Assembly (NCBI GenBank): GCA_019894715.1
Contig: JAGXOA010000065.1
Coordinates: 1-39,800, forward strand
Origin: Promethearchaeota archaeon
Lineage (GTDB): Archaea; Asgardarchaeota; Lokiarchaeia; Sigyniarchaeales; SOKP01
Direction: 5' to 3'
DNA length: 39,800 nt
In this document: positions 18,962 through 28,785 of the stretch, one piece after another
Numbering within the stretch: the stretch's first letter is position 1
Layout of the letters: each line of letters starts with the position of its first letter
Made by a program: the position numbers and the translations under genes
The notes under the pieces: generated by a model
What the model was told of the DNA's origin: nothing
Seen by the model: only the letters and a program-made list of their open reading frames with translations
Databases searched by the model: none

Positions 18962-19072
18962 CTTAAGAAACTATTTTATTTTTTTTATTTTTAAAAATCA
19001 AAGAATATTAATAATTCATAAAAATTTAATTTATTAGTATTTTATTTCAAGATTATTTTCCATTTAAATATA

Positions 19073-19363
19073 ATGAATGTAAAGAGCTTCATAAATTTTA
19101 AAATTATAGGATTAATAGGGGCAATTATAATAATTATCTCACAATTCTTGCCTTGATTCTCTTCTATAACACTTCTTGAGATTTATAGGATCACCATTTC
19201 TGCAGCATTTGAGGATGTTTTTTTATATCTCTTTCCCATCATGAGTGGAATTATATGTTTTTTAGGAAACATAGTTTTACCCATTAAAGATCAATATAAA
19301 AATAAATCAGCAATTTTAATTATAATCGGTGGTATATTACAATTAAAGAGTGTCATCTCATAA
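19073..19363 (+). pseudogene. Small membrane protein with an in-frame TGA
   Basis: MNVKSFINFKIIGLIGAIIIIISQFLP*FSSITLLEIYRITISAAFEDVFLYLFPIMSGIICFLGNIVLPIKDQYKNKSAILIIIGGILQLKSVIS*; TGA at 19154-19156 where Trp (TGG) is plausible. Confidence 0.55.
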
Positions 19364-19485
19364 AACAAATGCATATATATGGATTAGTTACATATATTAA
19401 CTATTATTTAACATTTAACACCTTATAAAATTCTAAGTAATAGAAAAATAAGATAAAAAATATATAAGATTTGAGAGTTTGCTAA

Positions 19486-19980
19486 ATGTACAAGCTAAAG
19501 ATCAGTTTATTCGGCCCAGCAGGAGTGGGAAAAACATCTTTATTGTTAAGATATATTAAAGATTATTTCACTCAAGACCTAAAGAAAACTATAGGAAGTA
19601 ATTTTCTTATTAAAGACTTAAAAGTAGATGATAAAGAGGTAAGATTACTAATATGGGATATTGGGGGTCAAGACACGTTTTCAAAGCTTCGGACAATATA
19701 TTTTAAGGGTAGTAATGCGGCATTAGGTGTTTATGATGTAACTGACCCTCAAACATTATTGAAGATTCCTGGTTGGATCTCATCTATAAAAAAATCTGTT
19801 AAAAAGAGTATACCTATGATTTTAATTGGTAATAAAAAGGATTTAAAAAGACAAATAGATGAAAAAGAAGCAAAAGATTTAGCTAAAAGATTAAATTGTG
19901 AATATTTAGAGACTTCTGCCAAAACAGGTGATAACGTAGAAGATGTATTCAAAAAAATAGCAAAAGCTTGTATTGGATAA
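19486..19980 (+). CDS. Ras-superfamily small GTPase (Rab/Arf-like)
   Basis: G1 GPAGVGKTS, G3 WDIGGQ, G4 NKKD, G5 ETSAK; 164 aa; no C-terminal prenylation motif (ends KACIG). Confidence 0.93.
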   Translation: MYKLKISLFGPAGVGKTSLLLRYIKDYFTQDLKKTIGSNFLIKDLKVDDKEVRLLIWDIGGQDTFSKLRTIYFKGSNAALGVYDVTDPQTLLKIPGWISSIKKSVKKSIPMILIGNKKDLKRQIDEKEAKDLAKRLNCEYLETSAKTGDNVEDVFKKIAKACIG

Positions 19981-20017
19981 CTATAATTTAATGAGAATTT
20001 CTTATATTTAAATACTT

Positions 20018-20662
20018 TTATATTTGACAACTTTCTTTTATTTTAATTCCAAATTCTCTCAACTTTTTAAACAAATCATCAGGGTTTTTGTAAAGGATTC
20101 CTTGGATACCAATTTTTTTTGCAGATTCTATATTCTTAAATTCATCATCTATTAATAAAATCTCTTGAGGATAACATTGGGTTTTTTGGATGATAAATTT
20201 ATATAGTTCAATATCTGGCTTTATTAAATGGACTTCATTGGAAAAAATTAATTCATCAAAATACTCCATAATTTCCCAATATCTTAGTTTTAATTGGTTT
20301 AAATGGCTTGAATTAATATTTGAAAGACAATAAAGGTTATATACTTTTAATTCTCTCAAATTCTTTAATATTTTATAAATATCACGATTTAAATTTAGAA
20401 TAATACTATTAAAGACTTTAAAAAAAGAAGATTGAGGTAAAATTTTTTTTTCAATCTTAAAAATATTACATGTTTCATTATAAAACATTTCATCTGAAAT
20501 CGTTCCTTGATGATAAGCCCTAAAAACTTCCATATATTGTTGATTTAATATCTTCTGATCCTTTTTTGAATTGGTAGAATTGAATAAAAGATTGTTAAAA
20601 TTAAGAAAATTAATATTTATTAAAACGCCACCTAAATCAAATAAAATTGTTTTAATTGCCAT
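20018..20662 (-). CDS. HAD-superfamily hydrolase
   Basis: TILFDLGGVLININF, CLSNINSSHL, KPDIELYKFIIQ, EILLIDDEFKNIESAKKIGIQGI. Confidence 0.88.
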   Translation of the reverse strand: MAIKTILFDLGGVLININFLNFNNLLFNSTNSKKDQKILNQQYMEVFRAYHQGTISDEMFYNETCNIFKIEKKILPQSSFFKVFNSIILNLNRDIYKILKNLRELKVYNLYCLSNINSSHLNQLKLRYWEIMEYFDELIFSNEVHLIKPDIELYKFIIQKTQCYPQEILLIDDEFKNIESAKKIGIQGILYKNPDDLFKKLREFGIKIKESCQI

Positions 20663-20671
20663 TTCATTAAA

Positions 20672-22729
20672 TTATTTTCTAAAGTATATTTTTGTAGAGA
20701 ACTTTCTAAATGGAATTGGGAGCTTATACATAGGATATTCTTTTGTTTCTTCTTCTAACATTTTAAATAATTCTCCTAATTTGATGTCATTGATCTGTTT
20801 GGATGTTGATTTTTTATCACCAAACTTTTCACCAATAAGTCTTTTTCTTATTGATATAGTTTGGTTATCTTGTTCTTTTTTTCCTATAATTATTGTGTAG
20901 GGAATCCAATCTAATTCTGATTTTCTTATTTTTTTTCCTAATTTCTCGTCTCTATCATCAAAATCTGCACGATATCCTTTTTTATTTATTTTATCTGATA
21001 TTTCTTCAGCATATTTGTATTGATCCATTCCGACTGGTAATATTCGTACTTGAATTGGTGAAAGCCAAGTTTTAAAACCTGGAACATTCTCATTCTTCTC
21101 TCTTTCTGCTGTTTCGATTAATCCCCATAATATTCTTTCTAATCCTCCTGCTGGAGCATTATGCAAGATAATTGGATGTTTTTTAACTCCATCTGTATCA
21201 ACAAAAGAGATATCATACTTTTGACGTTTTTTTCCCTCTTGTTCTATGTATTCTAATGAACTTTCTACATCAATTTGGATTGTCGCTAAAGTTGCACTTT
21301 TATCTTGAGCAGATAAAACAGCTCTCTCAAATTTTAAGACAAAATAATAATATCTATCTTCCCATAATTCAATAAATGCGGGTTGGTTTTCTGCCTTAAC
21401 TAAATCTACTATCCAATCCTTATTTTCTTTATAGAAGTTTTGTGTTGTTCTAAATATTATAAATGACTTTAAACCAAGGTCTTCCATTAAGGTTTTATCA
21501 AGCTTATATTGTTTTTTAAATTCTTCTATTGAGGAATCTAAATCTTTACAGAGAGTATGAAAGTCTGGCATAACAAAACCTCTAAGTCTTCTTAATCCTG
21601 TTAGTTCACCTTCTTGTTCTCTTCTAAAATCATATTGTTCCCATTCATAAACTCTTAAAGGGAAATATTGAGGTTTTAAATTCATTCCACTAAACATATC
21701 AAATTGCAGGAAATCTCCAGCAAATCTTAGTAAAAATCTATTTTTTCCTGATTCTACCCAATATGTTCTTGCAGGAAATCGAGCTGTTTGAGCTGTCAGT
21801 TTATGATTTTTTACAGTATACATAATTGGAGTATCTATTAAAATAGCTCCAAAATCAATAAGAGAATTTTCTAAATATTGCTTTATTAAATTCTTCATTA
21901 TCATTCCTTTAGTATACCATCTCAAATTTCCAAAATCAGAATTTGGTTCAAAATCTACTAATTCAAACTCTTTCATTATTTTTATATGAACAGGTTCCTC
22001 ACCTTTATCTACTCTTCTGGAACCTAATTCAGACTTAAGAAAAAGATCAAAATCATTATTTTGAAATCCAATTACTTTTTTATAATTATTATCTTTATCA
22101 AATTCAATATCTAATTCTTTTCCTTCAGGAGTAATAACTTTAAATTCTGTATTAGCAACATGTTCATTAGGTTGGATAAATAATTTAACATCTCTATGCA
22201 TTTCTGCTAACTCATGTCCTAGACAACTTATTTTAAATGACTTATACCAACCAAAAGGAGAAAATCTGGCTTCAATTCCTTTTGATTCTAAAATTTCAGC
22301 TATCTTAGGGCATACTTCCATAGCTTTTGAATCACTACTTAAAAACTTACTTAAATGAGCCCATGGATATACTAATACTTTATCAATATTGTACATTGAT
22401 TGATCTAGTATCAATTCTTTTATTTTTCTTGGATTTCCTTTTTTTTTTCCAAGCTCAATATTTGTATTATATTCTCTGATTTTCTCATTTTTTTGTCTAA
22501 TCTTCTCTGGAAATTCAGTAATAGATATTATAGCTTTTTCAATTACTTCAGCACCTTGTTTTGAAATAATTTCTATGTCATATGTATCTTGGTCTTCGAC
22601 TGATACAAAAGCAACTAGTACTAAACCCTCCATTTTAATGATATTTTCTTCAAATTCTTGGGGATGGGTAGTTGCTTCTTTATTTTTATGAACTTCAACA
22701 TCCTTCGAGTGAATTAATAAAATTTTCAT
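20672..22729 (-). CDS. thrS: Threonyl-tRNA synthetase, archaeal type
   Basis: Archaeal N-terminal editing domain (MKILLIHSKDVEV...), GLRRLRGFVMPDFHTLCKD, HPIILHNAPAGGLERILWGLIE, anticodon-binding C-terminus. Confidence 0.92.
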   Translation of the reverse strand: MKILLIHSKDVEVHKNKEATTHPQEFEENIIKMEGLVLVAFVSVEDQDTYDIEIISKQGAEVIEKAIISITEFPEKIRQKNEKIREYNTNIELGKKKGNPRKIKELILDQSMYNIDKVLVYPWAHLSKFLSSDSKAMEVCPKIAEILESKGIEARFSPFGWYKSFKISCLGHELAEMHRDVKLFIQPNEHVANTEFKVITPEGKELDIEFDKDNNYKKVIGFQNNDFDLFLKSELGSRRVDKGEEPVHIKIMKEFELVDFEPNSDFGNLRWYTKGMIMKNLIKQYLENSLIDFGAILIDTPIMYTVKNHKLTAQTARFPARTYWVESGKNRFLLRFAGDFLQFDMFSGMNLKPQYFPLRVYEWEQYDFRREQEGELTGLRRLRGFVMPDFHTLCKDLDSSIEEFKKQYKLDKTLMEDLGLKSFIIFRTTQNFYKENKDWIVDLVKAENQPAFIELWEDRYYYFVLKFERAVLSAQDKSATLATIQIDVESSLEYIEQEGKKRQKYDISFVDTDGVKKHPIILHNAPAGGLERILWGLIETAEREKNENVPGFKTWLSPIQVRILPVGMDQYKYAEEISDKINKKGYRADFDDRDEKLGKKIRKSELDWIPYTIIIGKKEQDNQTISIRKRLIGEKFGDKKSTSKQINDIKLGELFKMLEEETKEYPMYKLPIPFRKFSTKIYFRK

Positions 22730-22837
22730 AATATTCGCATTAAATCCAATTTTATCTTGATTTTTTGATAATTAATAATATTAACTACCCCAAATAATAA
22801 TTACTAAAAAAAGAAAAATTAATCTGAGGTAAAATCA

Positions 22838-23455
22838 TTGAAGAATATTTTTTCAGAATTAACTAATATTTTAGATAAATTAGATGAAGATCGTGAAGAG
22901 ATTATAAAAAAATCTAGAGATATTGTAAGAGATTGTAGTATTGCAATCAAATCAATCCATAGAGTAGATGAGCTCATTTATGATGAAAAAGTCATTAAAA
23001 TCAAAAATGATTTAAAAAATCTAAAATCACTGATAAATACAAATCCAGGACATTTTTATAAATATCTTAAAACACCAGAACAAGAATACGTAGAAGCAGT
23101 TATTTTGCATTCAATTATACAAAAACAAAAAATGCCAGGTCATATAGATCTTGATATTGATGCTTTACATTACGTACTTGGATTAGCAGATGTTATTGGG
23201 GAACTTAGAAGACATGTTTTGGATAACATTAGAATGTCTAAAAGAGAATATCTAAATGAAATCCTAGATAAAATGGATGAACTTTATACCTTTCTATTTT
23301 CTCTCGATTATCCAAGCGGAATGACAAAGGATTTGAGACATAAAACAGATGTAGCAAGAAATATAATTGAAAGAACTCGTGGAGATATTTCACTATCAAT
23401 ACAAATGAATAAATTGACAATTCTATTAGAAGAATCAACCAAGAAAGATAAATAA
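22838..23455 (+). CDS. Translin-family protein
   Basis: TTG start; EEIIKKSRDIVRDCSIAIKSIHR...EYVEAVILHSIIQ...LGLADVIGELRRHVLDNIRMSKREYLNEILDKMDELYTFLFSLDYPSGMTKDLRHKTDVARNIIERTRGDIS. Confidence 0.88.
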   Translation: MKNIFSELTNILDKLDEDREEIIKKSRDIVRDCSIAIKSIHRVDELIYDEKVIKIKNDLKNLKSLINTNPGHFYKYLKTPEQEYVEAVILHSIIQKQKMPGHIDLDIDALHYVLGLADVIGELRRHVLDNIRMSKREYLNEILDKMDELYTFLFSLDYPSGMTKDLRHKTDVARNIIERTRGDISLSIQMNKLTILLEESTKKDK

Positions 23456-23625
23456 ATATCAAATCAGAAACCTAAAATAATTGCTATTGCAAATTAATTG
23501 GAATTTTAAAAATATCATAAAAAAATTCTAATAAAATCAATAATTCTCTCTATCATTAAAAATGAATAGAGAATCATCTCAGATTTTTTTATCTCTGTCA
23601 TAAAAATGGAATTAAATGGATAATA

Positions 23626-25191
23626 ATGCCTTTTGATACAAAAAATATTATAAGAAAAGCCAAAAAGAACTATGAAAAAACTTGGTTAGAATCAAGAGAT
23701 CTATTAAAATTAAAGGGAAATTATTTTACTCTTCAAAAGAAGGGAAAATCTCATCCCATCTCTGATTTTATAAATAATGCAAAAAAGAGAGTTGTTAACT
23801 TAGGTTTTGAAGAACTAATCTTACCTATGTTTGTTGAAGAGGAAGATATTTATAGACAATATGGTCCTGAAGCAGTTCTGATTTTAGATCGGTTGTTTTA
23901 TTTGGCTGGTTTACCTAGACCTGATATAGGTATATCTAATGAGAAGATAGAAAAAATAAAAAAAATTGTGAATAATTTTGAAAAAATTCAAGAACTCAAA
24001 CAGATATTCAGAGAGTATAAAAAAGGGGATATTGAAGCAGATGATCTTATTGAAGTATTTATAGATAGATTAGAAATAGAAGAAAGTCAAGCTACAGAAA
24101 TTATTGATAAGATCTTTCCTGAATTAAAAGATTTAAAACCAATTCCAACAAAAACTACTCTTAGAAGCCATACAACAGCTCTTTGGTTTAAAGTTTTAAG
24201 TGAACTAAAGAAGAAAAAACCTTTACCTTTGCAATATTTTTCAGTAGCAAAAAAATTTAGAAGAGAACAGAAAATTGATTCAACTCATTTATATGATTCT
24301 TTTACTCTTTCCTTGGTTATCATGGCTGAAATAATTTCTTTAGAAGATTGCCAAAAGATTGCAATAGAATTATGCGAACAATTTGGATTTAAAAATAGTA
24401 AAGTAGAAATTAAGAAAGCTACATCAAAATATTATGCCCCTAAAACAGAATTTGAAATCTTTATTGAACATCCAAAAACAAAAGAATGGATTGAAATAGG
24501 TGATGGGGGATTTTATAGTCCTGTAAGTTTAGCCCAATATGATATTGAACATCCGGTTTTTAATATAGGTTTTGGAATCGAGAGGATTTGTATGATTAAA
24601 ACAGAAATAGATGATATTAGAAAACTAGTATATCCTTACTTTTATGAAGATATATCATTTACTGATAAAGAAATTAGTAAAGGTGTTCAATATAAATATA
24701 TTCCACTTACAGAAAAAGGAATTGAGATTAAAAAAGCTATAATAAAAACAGCAATAGATAATAAAGAAAAAGTATCTCCAATTGAAATTAAGGTTTGGGA
24801 AGGTAATATTAAAAATAAAAACATTGAAGTCTTCATATGGGAAAGAGATGAAGGAGTAAAACTTCTTGGACCTGCTGCTTTAAATGAAATCTGGGTATCT
24901 GAAGGAGCTATCTTAGGATTATCTCCTGAAAAGAATGTTTCAAATAAGCAAGCCATCAATACGGGTAGAACATATATAGAAGGAATTGCGTCTGAGATGG
25001 CATACAATATTGAAATTCTCTTGGAACAAAATAAAGACACATATGAGCATAGAGTTAAAATATGTTATAGAGGTTCTGAAGTAAATATTGAACTTGATGA
25101 TATGGTTTTAGAATATATTCAGTCTAAACAGAAGAAAGTTGATATAAGAGGCCCTGTTTTTGTTGGATTATCTTTTAAAACTATAAATTAA
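23626..25191 (+). CDS. sepS: O-phosphoseryl-tRNA(Cys) synthetase (SepRS)
   Basis: KNYEKTWLESRDLL...GKSHPISDFINNAKKRVVNLGFEELILPMFVEEEDIYRQYGPEAVLILDRLFYLAGLPRPDIG; TTLRSHTTALWF; FGIERICMIKT. Confidence 0.9.
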   Translation: MPFDTKNIIRKAKKNYEKTWLESRDLLKLKGNYFTLQKKGKSHPISDFINNAKKRVVNLGFEELILPMFVEEEDIYRQYGPEAVLILDRLFYLAGLPRPDIGISNEKIEKIKKIVNNFEKIQELKQIFREYKKGDIEADDLIEVFIDRLEIEESQATEIIDKIFPELKDLKPIPTKTTLRSHTTALWFKVLSELKKKKPLPLQYFSVAKKFRREQKIDSTHLYDSFTLSLVIMAEIISLEDCQKIAIELCEQFGFKNSKVEIKKATSKYYAPKTEFEIFIEHPKTKEWIEIGDGGFYSPVSLAQYDIEHPVFNIGFGIERICMIKTEIDDIRKLVYPYFYEDISFTDKEISKGVQYKYIPLTEKGIEIKKAIIKTAIDNKEKVSPIEIKVWEGNIKNKNIEVFIWERDEGVKLLGPAALNEIWVSEGAILGLSPEKNVSNKQAINTGRTYIEGIASEMAYNIEILLEQNKDTYEHRVKICYRGSEVNIELDDMVLEYIQSKQKKVDIRGPVFVGLSFKTIN

Positions 25192-25211
25192 ATAAAAGTG
25201 ATTATAAAAAA

Positions 25212-25658
25212 ATGACAAAAAAAGTAATGATTGCTGGAACCTTTGATATTTTACATCCAGGTCATCTCTTTTTTATTAATGAAGCTGCTAAATTAGGAGA
25301 TGTCTATGTTGTTGTGGCTACAGATATAAATAGACAGAAATACTCCGGTCATAGTCCTATCATCCCAGAAGAACAAAGATTAGAACTTATAAAAAATATT
25401 AAAAATGTTAAAGAAGCGAGATTAGGACGAAATGATAATAATACTCTTAAGGTTGTTGAAGAAATAAATCCAGATATCATTCTATTAGGACCTACTCAAC
25501 ATTATGAAATAGATGAACTTAAATTTAAACTTCAAGATAAGAACTTAGGGTATATTATTGTAAAAAGACTCAAAACAGTTTACAATAAATATGAACTAAA
25601 CAGTTCAGGAAGAATAAAGTTAAAAATTTCTGATGAATATCTTAAAAAAAAGGATTAA
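25212..25658 (+). CDS. ribL: FAD synthase, archaeal RibL-type cytidylyltransferase-like
   Basis: VMIAGTFDILHPGHLFFINEAAKLGDVYVVVATD (HxGH), IPEEQRLELIKNIKNVKEARLG; next to ribK. Confidence 0.85.
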   Translation: MTKKVMIAGTFDILHPGHLFFINEAAKLGDVYVVVATDINRQKYSGHSPIIPEEQRLELIKNIKNVKEARLGRNDNNTLKVVEEINPDIILLGPTQHYEIDELKFKLQDKNLGYIIVKRLKTVYNKYELNSSGRIKLKISDEYLKKKD

Positions 25659-25662
25659 AATT

Positions 25663-26376
25663 ATGTTAGATAGAGAAGAAACATCTTCAAAAAATTATGC
25701 AAATTGGTTTGCACTTTATACTCTTGGGAAATATTCAGAAGACATGTTATCATTAAGAATAAGTAGTATTGAATTCGGAAAAGTATTAAATATAAGTCAA
25801 CAAACGGCTAGTAGAAGGATAAATGACTTAGAAGCACTAGAATGGATTGAGAGAACTATTGAAGAAAAAACACAACATATTATCATAACTGAGAAAGGAA
25901 TAAATATTTTATTAAAAACTTATGAAAACCTTAAAGATATTCTTGAAAAGATCTTAATTGTTGGAGAAGTTAGTGCTGGTATAGGGGAAGGAGGATATTA
26001 TGTAGCTATAAAGGGTTATTTTGATCAATTTAAGAGTAAATTAGGATTTGAACCCTATAAAGGAACTCTTAATTTAAAATTAAATGGTATTGATTTACAA
26101 ATTTTAAAAGAACTGATGAAAAAGATCAGTCCTATAATGATAGATGGTTTTGAAGACCAAAATAGACAATATGGACCTGTTAATTGTTATGATGTTTATA
26201 TTTCTCCTTTATTTGAAAGACATAATAAAATTAAAGCCGCAATTTTAGATATTCAAAGAACACACCATAAAAAAAATATTATTGAAATTTTAGCTCAAGA
26301 TTATCTTAGAGATTATTTTAATCTAAAGGATGGAGATAAAATAGTAATTAAAATGAATAGAATTGAGCAAAGATAA
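25663..26376 (+). CDS. ribK: CTP-dependent riboflavin kinase (DUF120) with N-terminal winged helix; start trimmed to ATG at 25663
   Basis: FGKVLNISQQTASRRINDLEALEWIER wHTH; SAGIGEGGYYVAIKGYFDQFKSKLGFEPYKGTLNLKL; GPVNCYDVYISPLFERHNK. Confidence 0.88.
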   Translation: MLDREETSSKNYANWFALYTLGKYSEDMLSLRISSIEFGKVLNISQQTASRRINDLEALEWIERTIEEKTQHIIITEKGINILLKTYENLKDILEKILIVGEVSAGIGEGGYYVAIKGYFDQFKSKLGFEPYKGTLNLKLNGIDLQILKELMKKISPIMIDGFEDQNRQYGPVNCYDVYISPLFERHNKIKAAILDIQRTHHKKNIIEILAQDYLRDYFNLKDGDKIVIKMNRIEQR

Positions 26377-26619
26377 TTAAAATAATTTAGTTATATGTTT
26401 ATTTTATTTTTCAAAAAGAAAGAATTGAATCTTTCATGTAATCTCTGACTTTATGAATCTATTTGATATAATTAAACTATTTTGATATTTTCAACAGAGT
26501 TTCATATTCGATTTATAATTCAAAAAATAATACAAGAAAAAAATAAGGAGAATAAATATTAAACTATACATATGAAAAGGTTTTTAGATTTTTATAAACA
26601 TTTATAAATTTTTATAAAT

Positions 26620-26638
26620 TTTCAACGAACAGTTGAAA
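26620..26638. promoter_or_regulatory. Short inverted repeat upstream of the 26685 ORF
   Basis: TTTCAAC-GAACA-GTTGAAA, preceded by an atttttataaa-like repeated AT tract; about 46 nt before the ATG. Confidence 0.4.
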
Positions 26639-26684
26639 CAATATAATAATTATTAATCAATTAATCAAAAGCACGATAATTAAA

Positions 26685-26966
26685 ATGAAATTACGATTAG
26701 TATTAAAAGCTAAAACAAAAAAAAACAAAGAAATCGCTTTGAAATTCAATATAGCTCCAAGTAAACATATTGGTTTTATTAATTTTATAACCCTATGCCT
26801 TAATCAAAGTATCCCTGTTTCTGTCTCTTTTGAAAAAACATCTAGTTCTGGTGAAAAAGAGGAAAGTAAAATCACAGGTATTTTTAAATTCGAAACAACA
26901 GATAGCAATGAATTAAAGAACTTAGAAGAAGAAGAAAAACGAACAGAACGTAAAAAAAAGAAATAA
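26685..26966 (+). CDS. Small hypothetical protein with charged C-terminus
   Basis: 93-aa ORF in a coding gap; MKLRLVLKAKTKKNKEIALKFNIAPSKHIGFINFITLCLNQSIPVSVSFEK...; KR/E-rich tail. Confidence 0.6.
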   Translation: MKLRLVLKAKTKKNKEIALKFNIAPSKHIGFINFITLCLNQSIPVSVSFEKTSSSGEKEESKITGIFKFETTDSNELKNLEEEEKRTERKKKK

Positions 26967-27010
26967 CCCAGATTATATCATTAAAACTATTTTTGATATT
27001 TATTCTTCGT

Positions 27011-27766
27011 TTAATTCTCTAAAATTACAAATCCCATTTTTACAAGATTTTTACATATATTATGTACTTTCAATTGAGATAAATCAAGCTCTTGAGCTAT
27101 ATTATTTATAGATTTCTTTCCATTGATTTTTTTTATTATTATCTTTGACAAATTCCCAGATAAATAAAAGTTTGGGTTAAAATTATTTGGTATTTTTAAT
27201 TTTGGGATAAAATTATTAAATTTAGAGTAATTTTTTTTAACAAATTTTTGCCGTTCTCTTTTATCTACATATTCATCTTTCAGATCCAATTTTTCCCTAA
27301 TTTCTTCAAATAAATCAACAATCTTTTCTTTAAAATCTATATCATTTTCTTTTGATTCATCCTCAATATAATCTTCCACTATTTCAACAAAGGAGCTGAA
27401 TGTATTAACTCTTCCATCCCAGTTTAATATTTGGTTGATATTATATTTCTTTAAAAAAGTGAAAGACATTTTTCTAAGAAATCTCTGAACATTTATACTA
27501 TTAGATTCTTCATCAAATGATGCTAAGAATATTAAATTTGGAATAGTGTTATTTTTTAAAAAAGCTAACCTGAGATTTGAATTTGATAGTTTTAATTCTT
27601 TTATAGAACCTAAATCTTCAAATTCTTCTGAAAATGAATTTAGGGCAGATAAAAACCCCGATACCAAGACAAGATTATTATGATCAGAAATAAAATTCAT
27701 TGAGCTAGTAAGATTCTTAGAAAATAGAGGTAATCCATCTTTTATAACTAAAACATCTCTGATCAT
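27011..27766 (-). CDS. Longin/roadblock-like N-terminal domain with C-terminal winged helix
   Basis: MIRDVLVIKDGLPLFSKN...LVLVSGFLSALNSFSEEFEDLGSIKELKLSNSNLRLAFLKN...LIFLASFDEES; C-terminal SINNIAQELDLSQLKVHNICKNLVKMGFVI. Confidence 0.55.
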   Translation of the reverse strand: MIRDVLVIKDGLPLFSKNLTSSMNFISDHNNLVLVSGFLSALNSFSEEFEDLGSIKELKLSNSNLRLAFLKNNTIPNLIFLASFDEESNSINVQRFLRKMSFTFLKKYNINQILNWDGRVNTFSSFVEIVEDYIEDESKENDIDFKEKIVDLFEEIREKLDLKDEYVDKRERQKFVKKNYSKFNNFIPKLKIPNNFNPNFYLSGNLSKIIIKKINGKKSINNIAQELDLSQLKVHNICKNLVKMGFVILEN

Positions 27767-27964
27767 CTATCTCAAAATTATTTTATAATAGATTCATAAA
27801 AACTTAATGAAAATATATTTCCAACGGAATATAATAAATAGAAATAATCTTATGTAAATAATTATGTATTACTGGCATATTATCTATTATTTTTTTTTGA
27901 TAAACTTCTAGTTTATTTTTAAATAGTATTGATGGTTAAAATTAAAAAATAAATTAGATTATAT

Positions 27965-28717
27965 TTGAATAGTTTGAAAGCAATTATTTTATGTGCGGGG
28001 TATGGAAATCGTATGAAACCTTTTACAGATAAAAACCAAAAGGTTATGTTACCTCTCCACGGAAAACCATTACTTGAATATATTATTGAGGGTCTTAAAT
28101 TTGCGGGATTTAAAGATTTTATTCTAGTTGTTGGATACCTTAAAGAACAAATTATTAACTATTTTAATGATGGTCGTAAATGGGGAATTCATATTGAGTA
28201 TAAAAATCAAGATCATCTAAATGGTACTGGGGGTGCAGTCCTATTATGTGAGGAACTAATAAAGAAAAAACATTTTTTTCTTACATGGGGAGATATTCTA
28301 GTTTCATATAAAATTTATAAAAAAGTATATGATACTTTCAAGATTGAGAAAGAAGATTTTATTTTAGTCGCGAATAATATGGATGATCTCCAAAAAGGAT
28401 GTGCAATTTATTATGAGAATAAATATTGTACTAAAATGATTGAAAAACCACCAGAAAATACCGTTGATACTTCTCTTAATAATTGTGGTATATTTATTTT
28501 ATCCATAGAAATTTTTAATATTCTTAGAAATACTAACGCCTCTGAGAGGGGAGAAATCGAACTTACAGAGGCTTTAAATAAGATAATCAAAAGTAAAAAA
28601 TGGCCAATTAGAGTTTTAAAAATGAAGAAAAGGCAGTTTAGAGGGGATTTTGGTAATATAAATATTTATCAAACATTAGCGAAAGATAAGAAATGGATAA
28701 TAAAACTTATCCAATAA
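27965..28717 (+). CDS. Nucleotidyltransferase (sugar-1-phosphate nucleotidylyltransferase family)
   Basis: TTG start; AIILCAGYGNRMKPFTDKNQKVMLPLHGKPLLEYIIEGLKFAGF; FFLTWGDILV; GDFGNIN. Confidence 0.88.
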   Translation: MNSLKAIILCAGYGNRMKPFTDKNQKVMLPLHGKPLLEYIIEGLKFAGFKDFILVVGYLKEQIINYFNDGRKWGIHIEYKNQDHLNGTGGAVLLCEELIKKKHFFLTWGDILVSYKIYKKVYDTFKIEKEDFILVANNMDDLQKGCAIYYENKYCTKMIEKPPENTVDTSLNNCGIFILSIEIFNILRNTNASERGEIELTEALNKIIKSKKWPIRVLKMKKRQFRGDFGNINIYQTLAKDKKWIIKLIQ

Positions 28718-28785
28718 TCTCTTTATTATATTTATCTTTTTTATGAAAAATATCGTATCAAAATATGAAATGATCATTAGATTTT

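Noticed and set aside
24687-25040. 117-aa antisense ORF in sepS, plus similar antisense ORFs (e.g. 36613..36987, 37420..37695, 18447..18785, 13479..13760)
   Set aside because: All lie opposite recognised protein families; no independent support.
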